This document shows, one piece after another, positions 16,132-24,388 of a stretch of 64,000 bases of DNA (the stretch's first letter is position 1; every line of letters begins with the position of its first letter). Made by a program: the position numbers and the translations under genes. This stretch comes from Epilithonimonas xixisoli (lineage in GTDB: Bacteria > Bacteroidota > Bacteroidia > Flavobacteriales > Weeksellaceae): contig NZ_SOEO01000003.1 of assembly GCF_004365655.1 (NCBI RefSeq), positions 248,001 to 312,000 of the forward strand, in the 5' to 3' direction. Under the pieces are notes generated by a model that had not been told where the DNA came from, searched no databases, and saw nothing but the letters and a program-made list of their open reading frames with translations.

Positions 16132-16967
16132 TCTGATATTTTTGTAATCATCAGTTCTTTTGCTTCTTTCAAGACTTCTGATTTTTTATTTTGATTAAGA
16201 TTCAAAACGTCTAGCAAATTTTGGTTATTGAATAATTCCTTTACCAGAACACATTTTTTCTCCAATAATTTCTGCTTTTGTTTTCCATCCAAAGTCGTGA
16301 GGCAAGTGATTGGATAAAGCGCATTTTGGTCAACTAGATTTTTAATCGACTTGTTTTTCGGGAAATCCCAGGACAGCAATCTCAGTCCATAATATTCTGA
16401 AAAAGCCACAGAATCCTTGGTGAAATAAGTATTCGTAATCAGCCAACCGTCGGTAAATTTGGTTTGAGTTTCAAATAAATTATAATCGATTCCAGAGATG
16501 TCTTTGATTCTCGACAAAACGTACATCGGCGTTGTGACGGATATTTTTGTGTCTTCCGCATTTCGGAATTTGCATTCTACCCAATAAGTTTTCTCATCTT
16601 TTTTAGCGATGACATCTGCTTCGTGCGTTACCGAATGTCCTTTTATCAATTGTCCGGTTTCCGTTTTGTAACCAATATTTTGAAACACTCTCGAAATCCA
16701 TTGCTCAAAATAAAATCCTGCAGGTCCCAATTCCAGCAACGCTTTTTTCAAACTGTACCGCGCCGCGACAGAATTCGATATTTTCTTCAATTCCTCAAAA
16801 GCCATTCTGTACAATTCGCCGGTTGTGATGCCTTCAAAACATTTCGGCAAAACCGTTTCCAAGACTTTTCTCACAGACTGTTCGTCCGCTCCCGAATTCC
16901 TAAGTGAGTTTTCCAGTTTCGAGATTTCAAATTCTACCGTTTCGCCAGCGTTGTTTTTGATTTTCAT
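16128..16967 (-). CDS. ATP-cone domain fused to a PD-(D/E)xK (Mrr-like) nuclease domain
   Basis: A 279-residue protein. Residues 1-85 resemble an ATP-cone, the nucleotide-sensing domain of ribonucleotide reductase and NrdR (KIKNNAGETVEFEISKLENS..AARYSLKKALLELGP). Residues 86-210 resemble an Mrr-type restriction endonuclease: Glu89 in FEQWI, Asp118 in HEADVI and Glu131-Cys-Lys133 in VECKFRN make the metal-binding core, with a following helix of conserved spacing. The last 70 residues are unassigned. It stands alone, without a methylase or helicase, and may be a nucleotide-gated nuclease. This role is inferred. An ordinary -7 promoter was not found. Confidence 0.82.
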   Translation of the reverse strand: MKIKNNAGETVEFEISKLENSLRNSGADEQSVRKVLETVLPKCFEGITTGELYRMAFEELKKISNSVAARYSLKKALLELGPAGFYFEQWISRVFQNIGYKTETGQLIKGHSVTHEADVIAKKDEKTYWVECKFRNAEDTKISVTTPMYVLSRIKDISGIDYNLFETQTKFTDGWLITNTYFTKDSVAFSEYYGLRLLSWDFPKNKSIKNLVDQNALYPITCLTTLDGKQKQKLLEKKCVLVKELFNNQNLLDVLNLNQNKKSEVLKEAKELMITKISE

Positions 16968-17013
16968 AATTGTGCTTTTATGTCTTTATTCTTTACTCTT
17001 TTTTCTTGTGTCT

Positions 17014-18336
17014 TTATTGCTCTACAAACCAGATTTCAAATCTACTTCCTTTTTCCAAAGGTTTATAATTAAGATAACCTTTATGCGCCTCAATAATGCT
17101 TTTGCTCAAAGTTAAACCAATTCCGGAACCGCTGATTCTTGTAGTGAAGAATGGAAGGAAAATTTTGTCCTTAATTTCATTTGAGATTCCAATTCCGTTG
17201 TCTTCTACGCTTAAAAGAATTCGTTTGTTAAAGGTTTTAATTTCAGTTTTAATAATTCTTTCTGAATAATTGTCTGCAACTGCGTAAATCGCGTTCAGAT
17301 AAAGATTAATCAGACATCTTTCAATCATTTTCTGGTCAGCAAAGATTACTTGGTTTTCTAACGAATTGATAATTTTAATTTGATTTTTATCGAATTCCGG
17401 TTTGAGGAAATTAAGCGCAGATTCCACGATATTTGTTAGAGAAATAGTTTTGAAAACCGGCTTTGGAAGTTCGGCAACTTGGCGATAATCATCCACGAAA
17501 TTCAGTAATTGTTTCGATTTTGAATTGATAATCATCAAACTTTCCTTCATTTCTTCTTGGTCTTCTTTTTCAACAATTTCCTGATTGGCAATATATTCAA
17601 GATTTTGAATTAAGCTATTGACCGGCGTTAAAGTATTCAGAAGTTCGTGAGAAATGACTTTCATCAAATTATTCCAAGCCAGTTTTTCTTTTTGTTCAAT
17701 GATTTTCTGAACGGATTCCAAACTGATGATGCAGAAACGATTTTTCACATTCTGTACTTTTTTTGTTCGAAGAGAAAAGGATTGTTTCAAATTTTCATTA
17801 ATCGAAATATCGAAAAATTCCTGCGAGTTTTCGTAATTGGTTTGCTCAATGATTTTATAAAATTCTGATGTTTTAGCTTCGTATAAATCCCAAGAATTAT
17901 ATTTTGGAATCTGAAGAATTTCCAAGAAAATTGGATTCACATAAAAAACTTCCCATTGATTATTTTTTTCTGACAGAATCATCAATCCGATTTCTAATTG
18001 ATTCAAGATTTCCTCATACAAAAGTTTGTACGAAGACAACGAAAGATGCTCTTCTTTGCTTTGATAATAGAGTTTTACAGCATTATCGACCAAGCTGTTT
18101 TCTTCGGTTTTCGGAAACAATGAAAAATCTTTTTTCTGAATCGCCAAAAGTAATTTTTCCGTTTTTTGAATATAAGATAAAGCGGAAGTCTGCGCCAAAA
18201 TGATGCATCCAATCGTTATCATCGTGAACAAAGCGAAATTAATCCACTTGTTCTGAGAATAAAAATCAAATGCAAAAATCCCACAGACGATTGCCAGCAG
18301 AATAAATATAATCCAGAATATTTTTTGTTTATTCAT
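17014..18336 (-). CDS. Membrane sensor histidine kinase of the export operon
   Basis: A 440-residue kinase. Two N-terminal membrane helices (about residues 7-25 and 33-50) with almost no periplasmic loop suggest it senses within the membrane. A PAS-like region follows (about 105-185, FYVNPIFLEI). The H-box is SHELLNTLTPVN (His about 229). The ATP-binding part has N-box LINLYLNAIYAV, G1 VEDNGIGIS, FFTT and GSGIGLTLS. It is downstream of the sigma-54 response regulator on the same strand and is most likely its partner. Confidence 0.93.
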   Translation of the reverse strand: MNKQKIFWIIFILLAIVCGIFAFDFYSQNKWINFALFTMITIGCIILAQTSALSYIQKTEKLLLAIQKKDFSLFPKTEENSLVDNAVKLYYQSKEEHLSLSSYKLLYEEILNQLEIGLMILSEKNNQWEVFYVNPIFLEILQIPKYNSWDLYEAKTSEFYKIIEQTNYENSQEFFDISINENLKQSFSLRTKKVQNVKNRFCIISLESVQKIIEQKEKLAWNNLMKVISHELLNTLTPVNSLIQNLEYIANQEIVEKEDQEEMKESLMIINSKSKQLLNFVDDYRQVAELPKPVFKTISLTNIVESALNFLKPEFDKNQIKIINSLENQVIFADQKMIERCLINLYLNAIYAVADNYSERIIKTEIKTFNKRILLSVEDNGIGISNEIKDKIFLPFFTTRISGSGIGLTLSKSIIEAHKGYLNYKPLEKGSRFEIWFVEQ

Positions 18337-18339
18337 TTT

Positions 18340-18438
18340 ATTTTTGTTGGATGCTGGATGAAGGATGTTTGATGTCTTGCAATTCGGAAATTATTTTAAA
18401 ATATAATATAAAAAACATCCATCATCAAACACCCAGCT
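18340..18438. repeat. Intercistronic imperfect hairpin between regulator and kinase
   Basis: GGATGCTGGATGAAGGATGT followed by TTGATG on the left, and CATCCATCATCAAACACCCAGC parts on the right, can fold into an imperfect stem; GTTTGATG pairs with CATCAAAC. It belongs to the CTGGATG/CATCCAG family also found between the export genes. Confidence 0.6.
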
Positions 18439-19782
18439 TTATAAACTAAATTTTTCCATTCTTCTGTAAAGCGCTGCTCGAGATAATCCCAAATCTTCCG
18501 CCGCTAAAGAAATATTTCCACGGTGTTTTTTCAAAGCTTTTTTGATGAGGATTTCTTCCATTTCTTCAATGTTCAAATTGACAATTGTTTTCTCGGATTC
18601 TTCATCTTGAGGCATCAGCAATTTAAGATTTTTTTCGTTGGAAAGAATCACGCTTCTTTCGATGCAATGGTCTAGCTCGCGGATATTTCCCGGCCAGGAA
18701 TAATGCGTTAATTCCGAAATTAAATTTTCATTTAAAATCAAGTCAGGTTTATGATATTTCTGTTTGTATTTATCCAAAAAATAATCAGCTAAATTTGAAA
18801 TATCTTCCAAACGTTCTCTCAGACTCGGAATATTTAATTCAACGGTATTGATTCTATAATATAAATCTTTTCGGAAACGATTTTCGGAAACACCTTTTTT
18901 AAGATTTTCATTGGTCGCAAAAATAAATCTCACATCCAACAATCTTTCTTTGCTTTCCCCGATTCTAGACAATTTTCTATTTTGAATCAAACTCAATAAT
19001 TTGGTCTGAAGATGAAGTGGAAGATTCCCTATTTCATCAAGGAAAACAGTTCCGTTTTCTGCATTTTCGATTTTTCCTGCGTAATCTTGATGCGCATCTG
19101 TGAATGCTCCTTTCTTGTAACCGAACAATTCGGATTCAAAAAGATTTTCAGAAAGACTTCCTAAGTCGATATGAACAAATGGCTGATTTTTCCTTTCTGA
19201 CAATTCGTGAATATGTTCCGCTAAAACATATTTTCCAGTTCCGTTTTCTCCCAAAAGCAAGACATTTGCATCAGTCGGGGCAACTCGTTCAATTTGACCC
19301 ATTACTTCCTGCATCGCGGGAGATTTTGTTTCTAATTGATATTGATTGGTTTTGATGCTGATATTTTCCCACTGATTCAGTTTTTTGTTTTTTCGGGAAA
19401 TATCGACGGCGAGATTCACAGAAGCGTATAATTTTTCGTTATTCCAAGGTTTCAGAATAAAATCTGACGCGCCGTTTTTTAAAGCTTCAACCGCCAATTC
19501 TACTTCGCCGTAAGCGGTCATCAGGATAATTGGAAGCTGTGGTTCCAACGTTTTGATTTCATTCATCCAATACAATCCGTCTTGCCCGCTCTCAAAACCT
19601 TTCCGAAAATTCATATCGAGAAGAACCGTATCAACTTGTTGCTCCGCTAAAAACTTCAGAATATTCTTCGGCTGGCTGAGACAGCTGACTTCTGTAAAAA
19701 ATTTCTTAAGCCAAACTCTCGCCGAAAATAAAATATCCTCGTCGTCATCTACAATTAAAATATGAGCTTCTTTTTTTCGCAT
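18439..19782 (-). CDS. Sigma-54-dependent response regulator (NtrC-like)
   Basis: A 447-residue activator. The receiver domain (1-125) has VDDDED and the phosphorylated Asp56 in VLLDMNF, with Lys111 in LKPW. The AAA+ domain (about 150-385) has Walker A GENGTGKY (178-185), the sigma-54 contact loop GAFTDA (225-230; GAFTGA in most relatives) and Walker B GTVFLDEIG. A Fis-type DNA-binding helix pair ends the protein (ISLAAEDLGLSRAALYRRM). GAFTDA is a common functional variant. It reads away from the export operon, whose upstream region holds the likely binding sites. Confidence 0.95.
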   Translation of the reverse strand: MRKKEAHILIVDDDEDILFSARVWLKKFFTEVSCLSQPKNILKFLAEQQVDTVLLDMNFRKGFESGQDGLYWMNEIKTLEPQLPIILMTAYGEVELAVEALKNGASDFILKPWNNEKLYASVNLAVDISRKNKKLNQWENISIKTNQYQLETKSPAMQEVMGQIERVAPTDANVLLLGENGTGKYVLAEHIHELSERKNQPFVHIDLGSLSENLFESELFGYKKGAFTDAHQDYAGKIENAENGTVFLDEIGNLPLHLQTKLLSLIQNRKLSRIGESKERLLDVRFIFATNENLKKGVSENRFRKDLYYRINTVELNIPSLRERLEDISNLADYFLDKYKQKYHKPDLILNENLISELTHYSWPGNIRELDHCIERSVILSNEKNLKLLMPQDEESEKTIVNLNIEEMEEILIKKALKKHRGNISLAAEDLGLSRAALYRRMEKFSL

Positions 19783-19801
19783 TTTTGAATTTAAAATTAA
19801 G

Positions 19802-19826
19802 GCTTCGACTCCGCTCAGCCTGACAA
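19802..19826. repeat. REP-like fragment (CTTCGACTCCGCTCAG)
   Basis: CTTCGACTCCGCTCAGCCTGACA is a half-copy of the repeat that forms a full inverted element at 35094-35198. It sits between the response-regulator start and the activator sites. Confidence 0.6.
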
Positions 19827-19847
19827 CTATTAACTATCAACTAAAAT

Positions 19848-19884
19848 TGTCCGTTTCCGCACAAAAAGTGTTCGATAATGAACA
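19848..19884. promoter_or_regulatory. Tandem palindromic activator sites upstream of the export operon
   Basis: TGTCCGTTTCCGCACA (19848-19863) and TGTTCGATAATGAACA (19869-19884) both fit TGTYCG-N4-YGMACA. Their centres are 21 bp apart, two helical turns, and they lie about 80-100 bp before the sigma-54-like promoter. This is the usual arrangement of enhancer sites for an NtrC-like dimer pair; the neighbouring response regulator is the obvious binder. Confidence 0.6.
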
Positions 19885-19947
19885 GTTTTAAAATTAATAA
19901 ATTGAAGTTTAATCACATTTTCAGAGCGTTACAGAATTATAAATCTC

Positions 19948-19963
19948 TGGCATTTGCATTGTG
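19948..19963 (+). promoter_or_regulatory. Candidate sigma-54 (-24/-12) promoter
   Basis: TGGCATTTGCATTGTG: TGGCA at -24 and TTGT at -12, with the required 10 nt between GG and the -12 GT. The -24 half is good; the -12 half differs from TTGC at one position. Transcription would start near 19974, about 23 bp before the ATG at 19997. Confidence 0.5.
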
Positions 19964-19996
19964 TAATTATCTGTAAGCAAATTAGTTATCTAAAAT

Positions 19997-21238
19997 ATGG
20001 ATACGAAAATAGTAAAAAAGAAATCTAAACTAAAATTAATATCAATTATCATTGTTTCTGCATTGGCAGTTTCTGTTTTTGGATGGTATTTCCTGAATCA
20101 GAAAAAAACTTATAATGTAAAGTCGGAAGATATCACGATTGATGAAGTGACCAATGGGAAATTCGAAGATATGTTGATGGTAACTGCGCAGACGCAATCT
20201 CTTAATTCTTCTCTTGTGAATGTTTTGGAAGGTGGTGCTGTGAAAGAAATTTTTGCGGAAGACGGACAAATATTGACGAAAGGACAACCAATCGCAAGAG
20301 TTTACAATCCGAATACGGAATTCAATTATCTGAATCAGGAAACGGGAATTATGCAACAAATCAGCCAGATGAGAAGTTCACTTTTAGAACTGAAAAATCA
20401 GGAATTCAATCTGGATAAGGAATTGCTTCAGTCTCAAAATGATTACAATACTGCGTTGCAGACTTTTAATCTTCAAAAAAGACTGTACGATGCGGAAATC
20501 GGAAAGAAAACTGATTATGATATTGCACTTCAGAATTTGAATTATCAAAAAGACAGAAAACAAATTGTAGAAAAAGGAGCTTCGAATGAGAAACTTTCTA
20601 GAAATTCTCAGTTTTCAGCAATCAATAATTCCATTAATCAAATGGAAAAAAGCTTGAATATTCTTCGTTCCAACAAAAATAATTTCCTGATAATGTCGCC
20701 GGCCTCGGGAAGATTGTCGTCATTCAATATTTCTCTCGGACAAAATTTGACAAGCGGAGAAAGCATCGGGAAAATCGATTTGATGGACGGTTACAAGTTG
20801 GTTGCAAAAGTCGATGAATATTACATTAATAAATTAACCAACGGAATCAAAGGAACGCTTGACAACAACGGAAAAGAATATGAAGTCATCATCACGAAAA
20901 TTCTTCCTGAAGTGAAAGACGGACAGTTTTCTGTGGAACTGAATTTCATTGATGCGAAAATCGAAAACCTGAAAATTGGGATGACTTTCGGAGTGAAACT
21001 GAAATTGTCTGCCGATACGCAAAGTATGATGATTCCGAAAGGTAATTTCTACAAAGACACGAACGGAAAATGGATTTTTGTAGTGAAAAATAACAAAGCT
21101 GAAAAACGAAACATCAGTTTGGGAAGAGAAAATCCTCTTTATTATGAAGTGACTTCTGGACTGAAACAAGGCGAATCTGTGATTACTTCAGATTATTCTG
21201 AATTGAAAAAATACGAAATGCTTGAAATTCAAAAATAA
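19997..21238 (+). CDS. Periplasmic adaptor (HlyD/MacA type) of the export operon
   Basis: A 413-residue membrane-fusion protein that bridges an inner-membrane transporter and a TolC channel. One N-terminal membrane helix (about residues 13-32) anchors it. A lipoyl half-motif follows (VKEIFAEDGQILTKGQPIARV, about 76-97), then a long coiled-coil hairpin (about 100-225), the second lipoyl half (SPASGRLSSFNISLGQNLTSGE) and beta-barrel domains. It is the first gene of a run on one strand: adaptor, GIN protein, metallopeptidase, ATPase, two permeases, TolC. A candidate sigma-54 promoter and activator sites lie upstream. Confidence 0.93.
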   Translation: MDTKIVKKKSKLKLISIIIVSALAVSVFGWYFLNQKKTYNVKSEDITIDEVTNGKFEDMLMVTAQTQSLNSSLVNVLEGGAVKEIFAEDGQILTKGQPIARVYNPNTEFNYLNQETGIMQQISQMRSSLLELKNQEFNLDKELLQSQNDYNTALQTFNLQKRLYDAEIGKKTDYDIALQNLNYQKDRKQIVEKGASNEKLSRNSQFSAINNSINQMEKSLNILRSNKNNFLIMSPASGRLSSFNISLGQNLTSGESIGKIDLMDGYKLVAKVDEYYINKLTNGIKGTLDNNGKEYEVIITKILPEVKDGQFSVELNFIDAKIENLKIGMTFGVKLKLSADTQSMMIPKGNFYKDTNGKWIFVVKNNKAEKRNISLGRENPLYYEVTSGLKQGESVITSDYSELKKYEMLEIQK

Positions 21239-21282
21239 CAGCCAGAGATTGATTATTAAATAAAACTAAAAAAAATATAACA

Positions 21283-22060
21283 ATGCAAAAACTATTATTA
21301 CTATTAATAACAATGATTGTCGGCCTTTTTGTGACTTCAACAACGTTGAAAGGAAATGATTTTTCGAATGTGATTCAGAAATCAGAAACTAAAACTTTTA
21401 ATTTGAGTTCTTTTCAATGCTGTGAAAACTTCTCAGGCGATTGAAGTGGAAATTGTAAAGTCAGACGAAGAAAAAGCGGTTGCGACAAGTACGCATTTGT
21501 CAGAACTTAAAATCGAAGTGAAAAATAAAACTCTTTATGTGCAATATAAACCGAATGTTTCTCTTCAGAATGCCGATACAAAAGTGGTTGTGTACGCAAA
21601 AGACCTTATAAAAGCAGAAGCTGGAAACGCATCTTTTATAAAATTGAAAAGTGTTTTTGAAAATGCTGAACAAACTTTTGAAAGTAACGGAAGCGGGAAA
21701 ATTTATGCAGATTCAAAAGCTTCGGCTGTTAATATTAATACAAATAGTGCAGGCGGATTTTCAGGAAAAATCAATACAAAAAACCTGAAGGTGAATGCTA
21801 ATTCTGCTAGTGTTGTGAAAATGAGTGGTTCTGCTGATAATGCGGAAATCAATGTAGACAGCGCAAGTTCTTTGGATGCAAAAAATATGAATATTCAAAC
21901 CGCAAAAGCAACTGCAAGAGCAACATCATCAATTATTTTAAGTATTTCCAAAGAGTTGACAGCTTCTGCAAGTTCATTAGGTGAAATCAGATATAAAACT
22001 TTATCTGGAATCAGGTTTTCTGCTAGCAGAAGTTCCGGTGGAACAATCGATTCAATTTAA
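21283..22060 (+). pseudogene. GIN-domain (DUF2807) protein with a frameshift
   Basis: Two frames together make one protein of about 258 residues. The N-terminal frame starts at ATG 21283 with a signal-like sequence (MQKLLLLLITMIVGLFVTS) and reads to SSFQCCENFSGD, stopping at TGA near 21448. Removing one T from the TTTT run at 21411-21414 gives SSFNAVKTSQAIEVEIVKSD and joins it to the second frame, which runs to 22060. The second part has the repeated beta-helix pattern of GIN/DUF2807 domains (KLKSVFENAEQTFESNGSGK, INVDSASSLDAKNM). It is probably an exported envelope protein; it is either a recent mutation or a sequence error. Confidence 0.8.
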
Positions 22061-22095
22061 AATAAAACTATTCTTTCAAAAAACTCAGATTTTAA

Positions 22096-23553
22096 ATGAT
22101 GACCTTGAAGATGATTTATAAAAGCGTATTGACCCTGTTGATGTTTTTATTTGCTGTGAATCTGAAATCTCAATCAAAAGTTGATGTGGAATTCAGTCCT
22201 AATATTTCGACTTATTCCATTGTTGAATATTTGGTTGCAAAAGAGCAGGGAAGACTTTTCTATATTGATGGAAAAACAGACATTAGTTATCTTCCGTTAG
22301 CAGATTTGGCCAATAAGGAAATGGAGAAATATGATAATTCTAAAATCATAAAAGCGATGCAGGATTATCTGAAAATTGCAGGTCAACAACAGGATTTGTC
22401 TTATCAGGCTTTATTGAAACATAATATTTTTCCCGCAACAGGATTCGCTTTCCCAATTGAAGAAAATGATATTGCCAAGAAAGAAGCTGGGGAGAAATTT
22501 GCAGAACAGTTGAGGGAATTTTACATCGAAAGAAATTTAGGGAAATTCTTCAAAGACCAAAGCTATTTTATAGAAGGAGCAAAGAACGAGGTCAGAAAAA
22601 ATATTCCTGCTTCTTATATGTCGAAAATGGAAAAATATTATGGAGCGAAGTTTTTGGCGTACAGATTTTACGTTAATCCATTTGATGTTTTGCCTTACAG
22701 CGAGGTTTTCTGGCACGGCAACGGACCGATGTTCAAGTCTGACAAAGGACAAATCGCGAATATGATTAGCAGTGCGTATGTTCCGTTGAAAAAGAAAAAT
22801 AATCTCAAAGATTACACAGAATTTGGATTCAATCATCCTGAGACGACCAATTTTTTAATTACGCACGAATTTGGACATTCCTTCGTCAATCAATATTTAG
22901 GTCAATACGAATCTAAAATTAATCAAAGTAATAACCTGATGTCTGAAGCTTTTATTGGGAAAATGGACGGACAAGGTTACTCTTATTGGCCGTCTTGTGT
23001 GGGCGAACATATCGTAAGAACGGGAGAAATCAGAATTGCTTTGACTAATGGAAATCCTCAGTTGGCTGAAAAATTAAGAAAACAACACATCCAAGAAAAT
23101 TCTTTTGTTCTCATTCCAGACTTCGAAAAGAAAATGGAAGAGTATGAAAACAACAGAAAAAAATATAAAACATTTAAAGAATTTGTTCCTGAGTTGTTAA
23201 CTGTTTTAGATGAGACAAGTGTAGAAAAAGTAAGAGAAAAATTGGGTTTGCCTAATGAAAAATACCAGATTACTTTGACGCTTACTGTTCCTGAAAATAG
23301 TGGAGATGTTTATATCACAGGAAATCAATCTGCCATCGGTTCTTGGAATCCTCAGAAAATTAAACTCTATAAAACCAACGAAACTACCAGACAAATTACT
23401 TTCGATACTTATCCTGATTTGAGATTTAAATTAACTAAAGGAAGTTGGCAGACAGAAGGAATTATTGACGGAATCGAAGAAGGTAAAGATGTAGCCTTAT
23501 CAATTGATAAAAACACGAGTCTGAATTACACCATTAAAAACTGGAAACAATAA
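22096..23553 (+). CDS. Secreted DUF4932 metallopeptidase with a C-terminal CBM20-like domain
   Basis: A 485-residue exported protein with a signal peptide (residues 1-27, ending VNLKSQ). Residues 30-385 match DUF4932, a putative zinc-metallopeptidase family, with HEFGH at 257-261 (TNFLITHEFGHSFVNQYLG). The C-terminal 95 residues, from about 391, resemble a starch-binding CBM20 domain (ITLTLTVPENSGDVYITGN, SAIGSWNP). No starch enzyme is near, so the domain may bind another glycan or act as a beta-sandwich. It sits between the GIN protein and the ATPase in the export operon. Confidence 0.85.
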   Translation: MMTLKMIYKSVLTLLMFLFAVNLKSQSKVDVEFSPNISTYSIVEYLVAKEQGRLFYIDGKTDISYLPLADLANKEMEKYDNSKIIKAMQDYLKIAGQQQDLSYQALLKHNIFPATGFAFPIEENDIAKKEAGEKFAEQLREFYIERNLGKFFKDQSYFIEGAKNEVRKNIPASYMSKMEKYYGAKFLAYRFYVNPFDVLPYSEVFWHGNGPMFKSDKGQIANMISSAYVPLKKKNNLKDYTEFGFNHPETTNFLITHEFGHSFVNQYLGQYESKINQSNNLMSEAFIGKMDGQGYSYWPSCVGEHIVRTGEIRIALTNGNPQLAEKLRKQHIQENSFVLIPDFEKKMEEYENNRKKYKTFKEFVPELLTVLDETSVEKVREKLGLPNEKYQITLTLTVPENSGDVYITGNQSAIGSWNPQKIKLYKTNETTRQITFDTYPDLRFKLTKGSWQTEGIIDGIEEGKDVALSIDKNTSLNYTIKNWKQ

Positions 23554-23579
23554 TTAACAAATCTAAAAAATATACAACA

Positions 23580-24302
23580 ATGATAAACATTCAAAACCTT
23601 TCAAAAATCTATAAAACTGAAGATGTTCAAACCAACGCTTTGAACAATGTAAGCCTCAACATCAAAGATGGCGAATTTGTAGCGATAATGGGGCCTTCAG
23701 GTTGTGGGAAATCGACTTTTCTTAATATTCTTGGTTTGCTGGACAGCGCTTCTTCAGGTTCTTATCAGTTTGAATCAACGGAAACCATCGGAACTTCTGA
23801 GAAGAAAAAATCAGACATCAGAAAGAAAAATATCGGTTTCATTTTCCAGAATTTTAATTTGATTGATGAACTTACGGTTTATGAAAACATCGAATTGCCA
23901 TTGATTTACAACGGTGTTTCTTCCTCAGAAAGAAAAAGACGAGTGGAGGAAATTATGGAGAAAATCAACATTGCGCACAGAGCAAAACATTATCCACAGC
24001 AACTTTCCGGAGGTCAACAGCAGAGAGCGGCGGTTGCAAGAGCGTTGGTCACGAGACCAAAACTAATTCTTGCTGATGAGCCAACTGGAAATCTTGATAG
24101 TTCCAACGGAAATGAGGTGATGAATCTCTTGGCAGAACTGCACAGAGAAGGTTCTACAATCGCAATGGTAACGCACTCTTCTTACGATGCAGGTTACGCT
24201 TCCAGAATCGTGAATATGAAAGATGGCGAGATTTTTAGTGAAGAACATTCTTCTCAAAGAAAAGATGTTTTCGAAAAAGCAGACGCAAAAAATTTCGAAT
24301 AA
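23580..24302 (+). CDS. ABC transporter ATPase (MacB/LolD type) of the export operon
   Basis: A 240-residue cytoplasmic ATPase powering the two FtsX-type permeases that follow. It has Walker A GPSGCGKS, Q-loop FIFQNFNLIDELT, signature LSGGQQQRAAVARAL, Walker B LILADEPTGNLD and H-loop MVTHS, all canonical. The MacB/LolD subfamily releases lipoproteins or exports peptides, macrolides and toxins by periplasmic pumping. It starts 26 bp after the metallopeptidase gene; a hairpin separates it from the first permease. Confidence 0.96.
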   Translation: MINIQNLSKIYKTEDVQTNALNNVSLNIKDGEFVAIMGPSGCGKSTFLNILGLLDSASSGSYQFESTETIGTSEKKKSDIRKKNIGFIFQNFNLIDELTVYENIELPLIYNGVSSSERKRRVEEIMEKINIAHRAKHYPQQLSGGQQQRAAVARALVTRPKLILADEPTGNLDSSNGNEVMNLLAELHREGSTIAMVTHSSYDAGYASRIVNMKDGEIFSEEHSSQRKDVFEKADAKNFE

Positions 24303-24307
24303 TTGTT

Positions 24308-24375
24308 AAATAAAGGATGTCTGATGATTGGATGTGGGATGAATAATTTCCGACATCCAGCATCCTTCCTGCAAC
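24308..24375. repeat. Intercistronic hairpin before the first permease
   Basis: GGATGTC on the left pairs with GACATCC on the right (24351-24357), and GGATG/CATCC pairs are repeated. It belongs to the CTGGATG/CATCCAG family and lies between the ATPase stop and the permease start. Confidence 0.6.
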
Positions 24376-24388
24376 AAAAAAATAAATT

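Noticed and set aside
21411-21424. Programmed ribosomal frameshift in the GIN gene
   Set aside because: TTT C could allow a +1 slip, but no stop codon or stimulatory structure is visible at the site; a mutation or sequence error is simpler.
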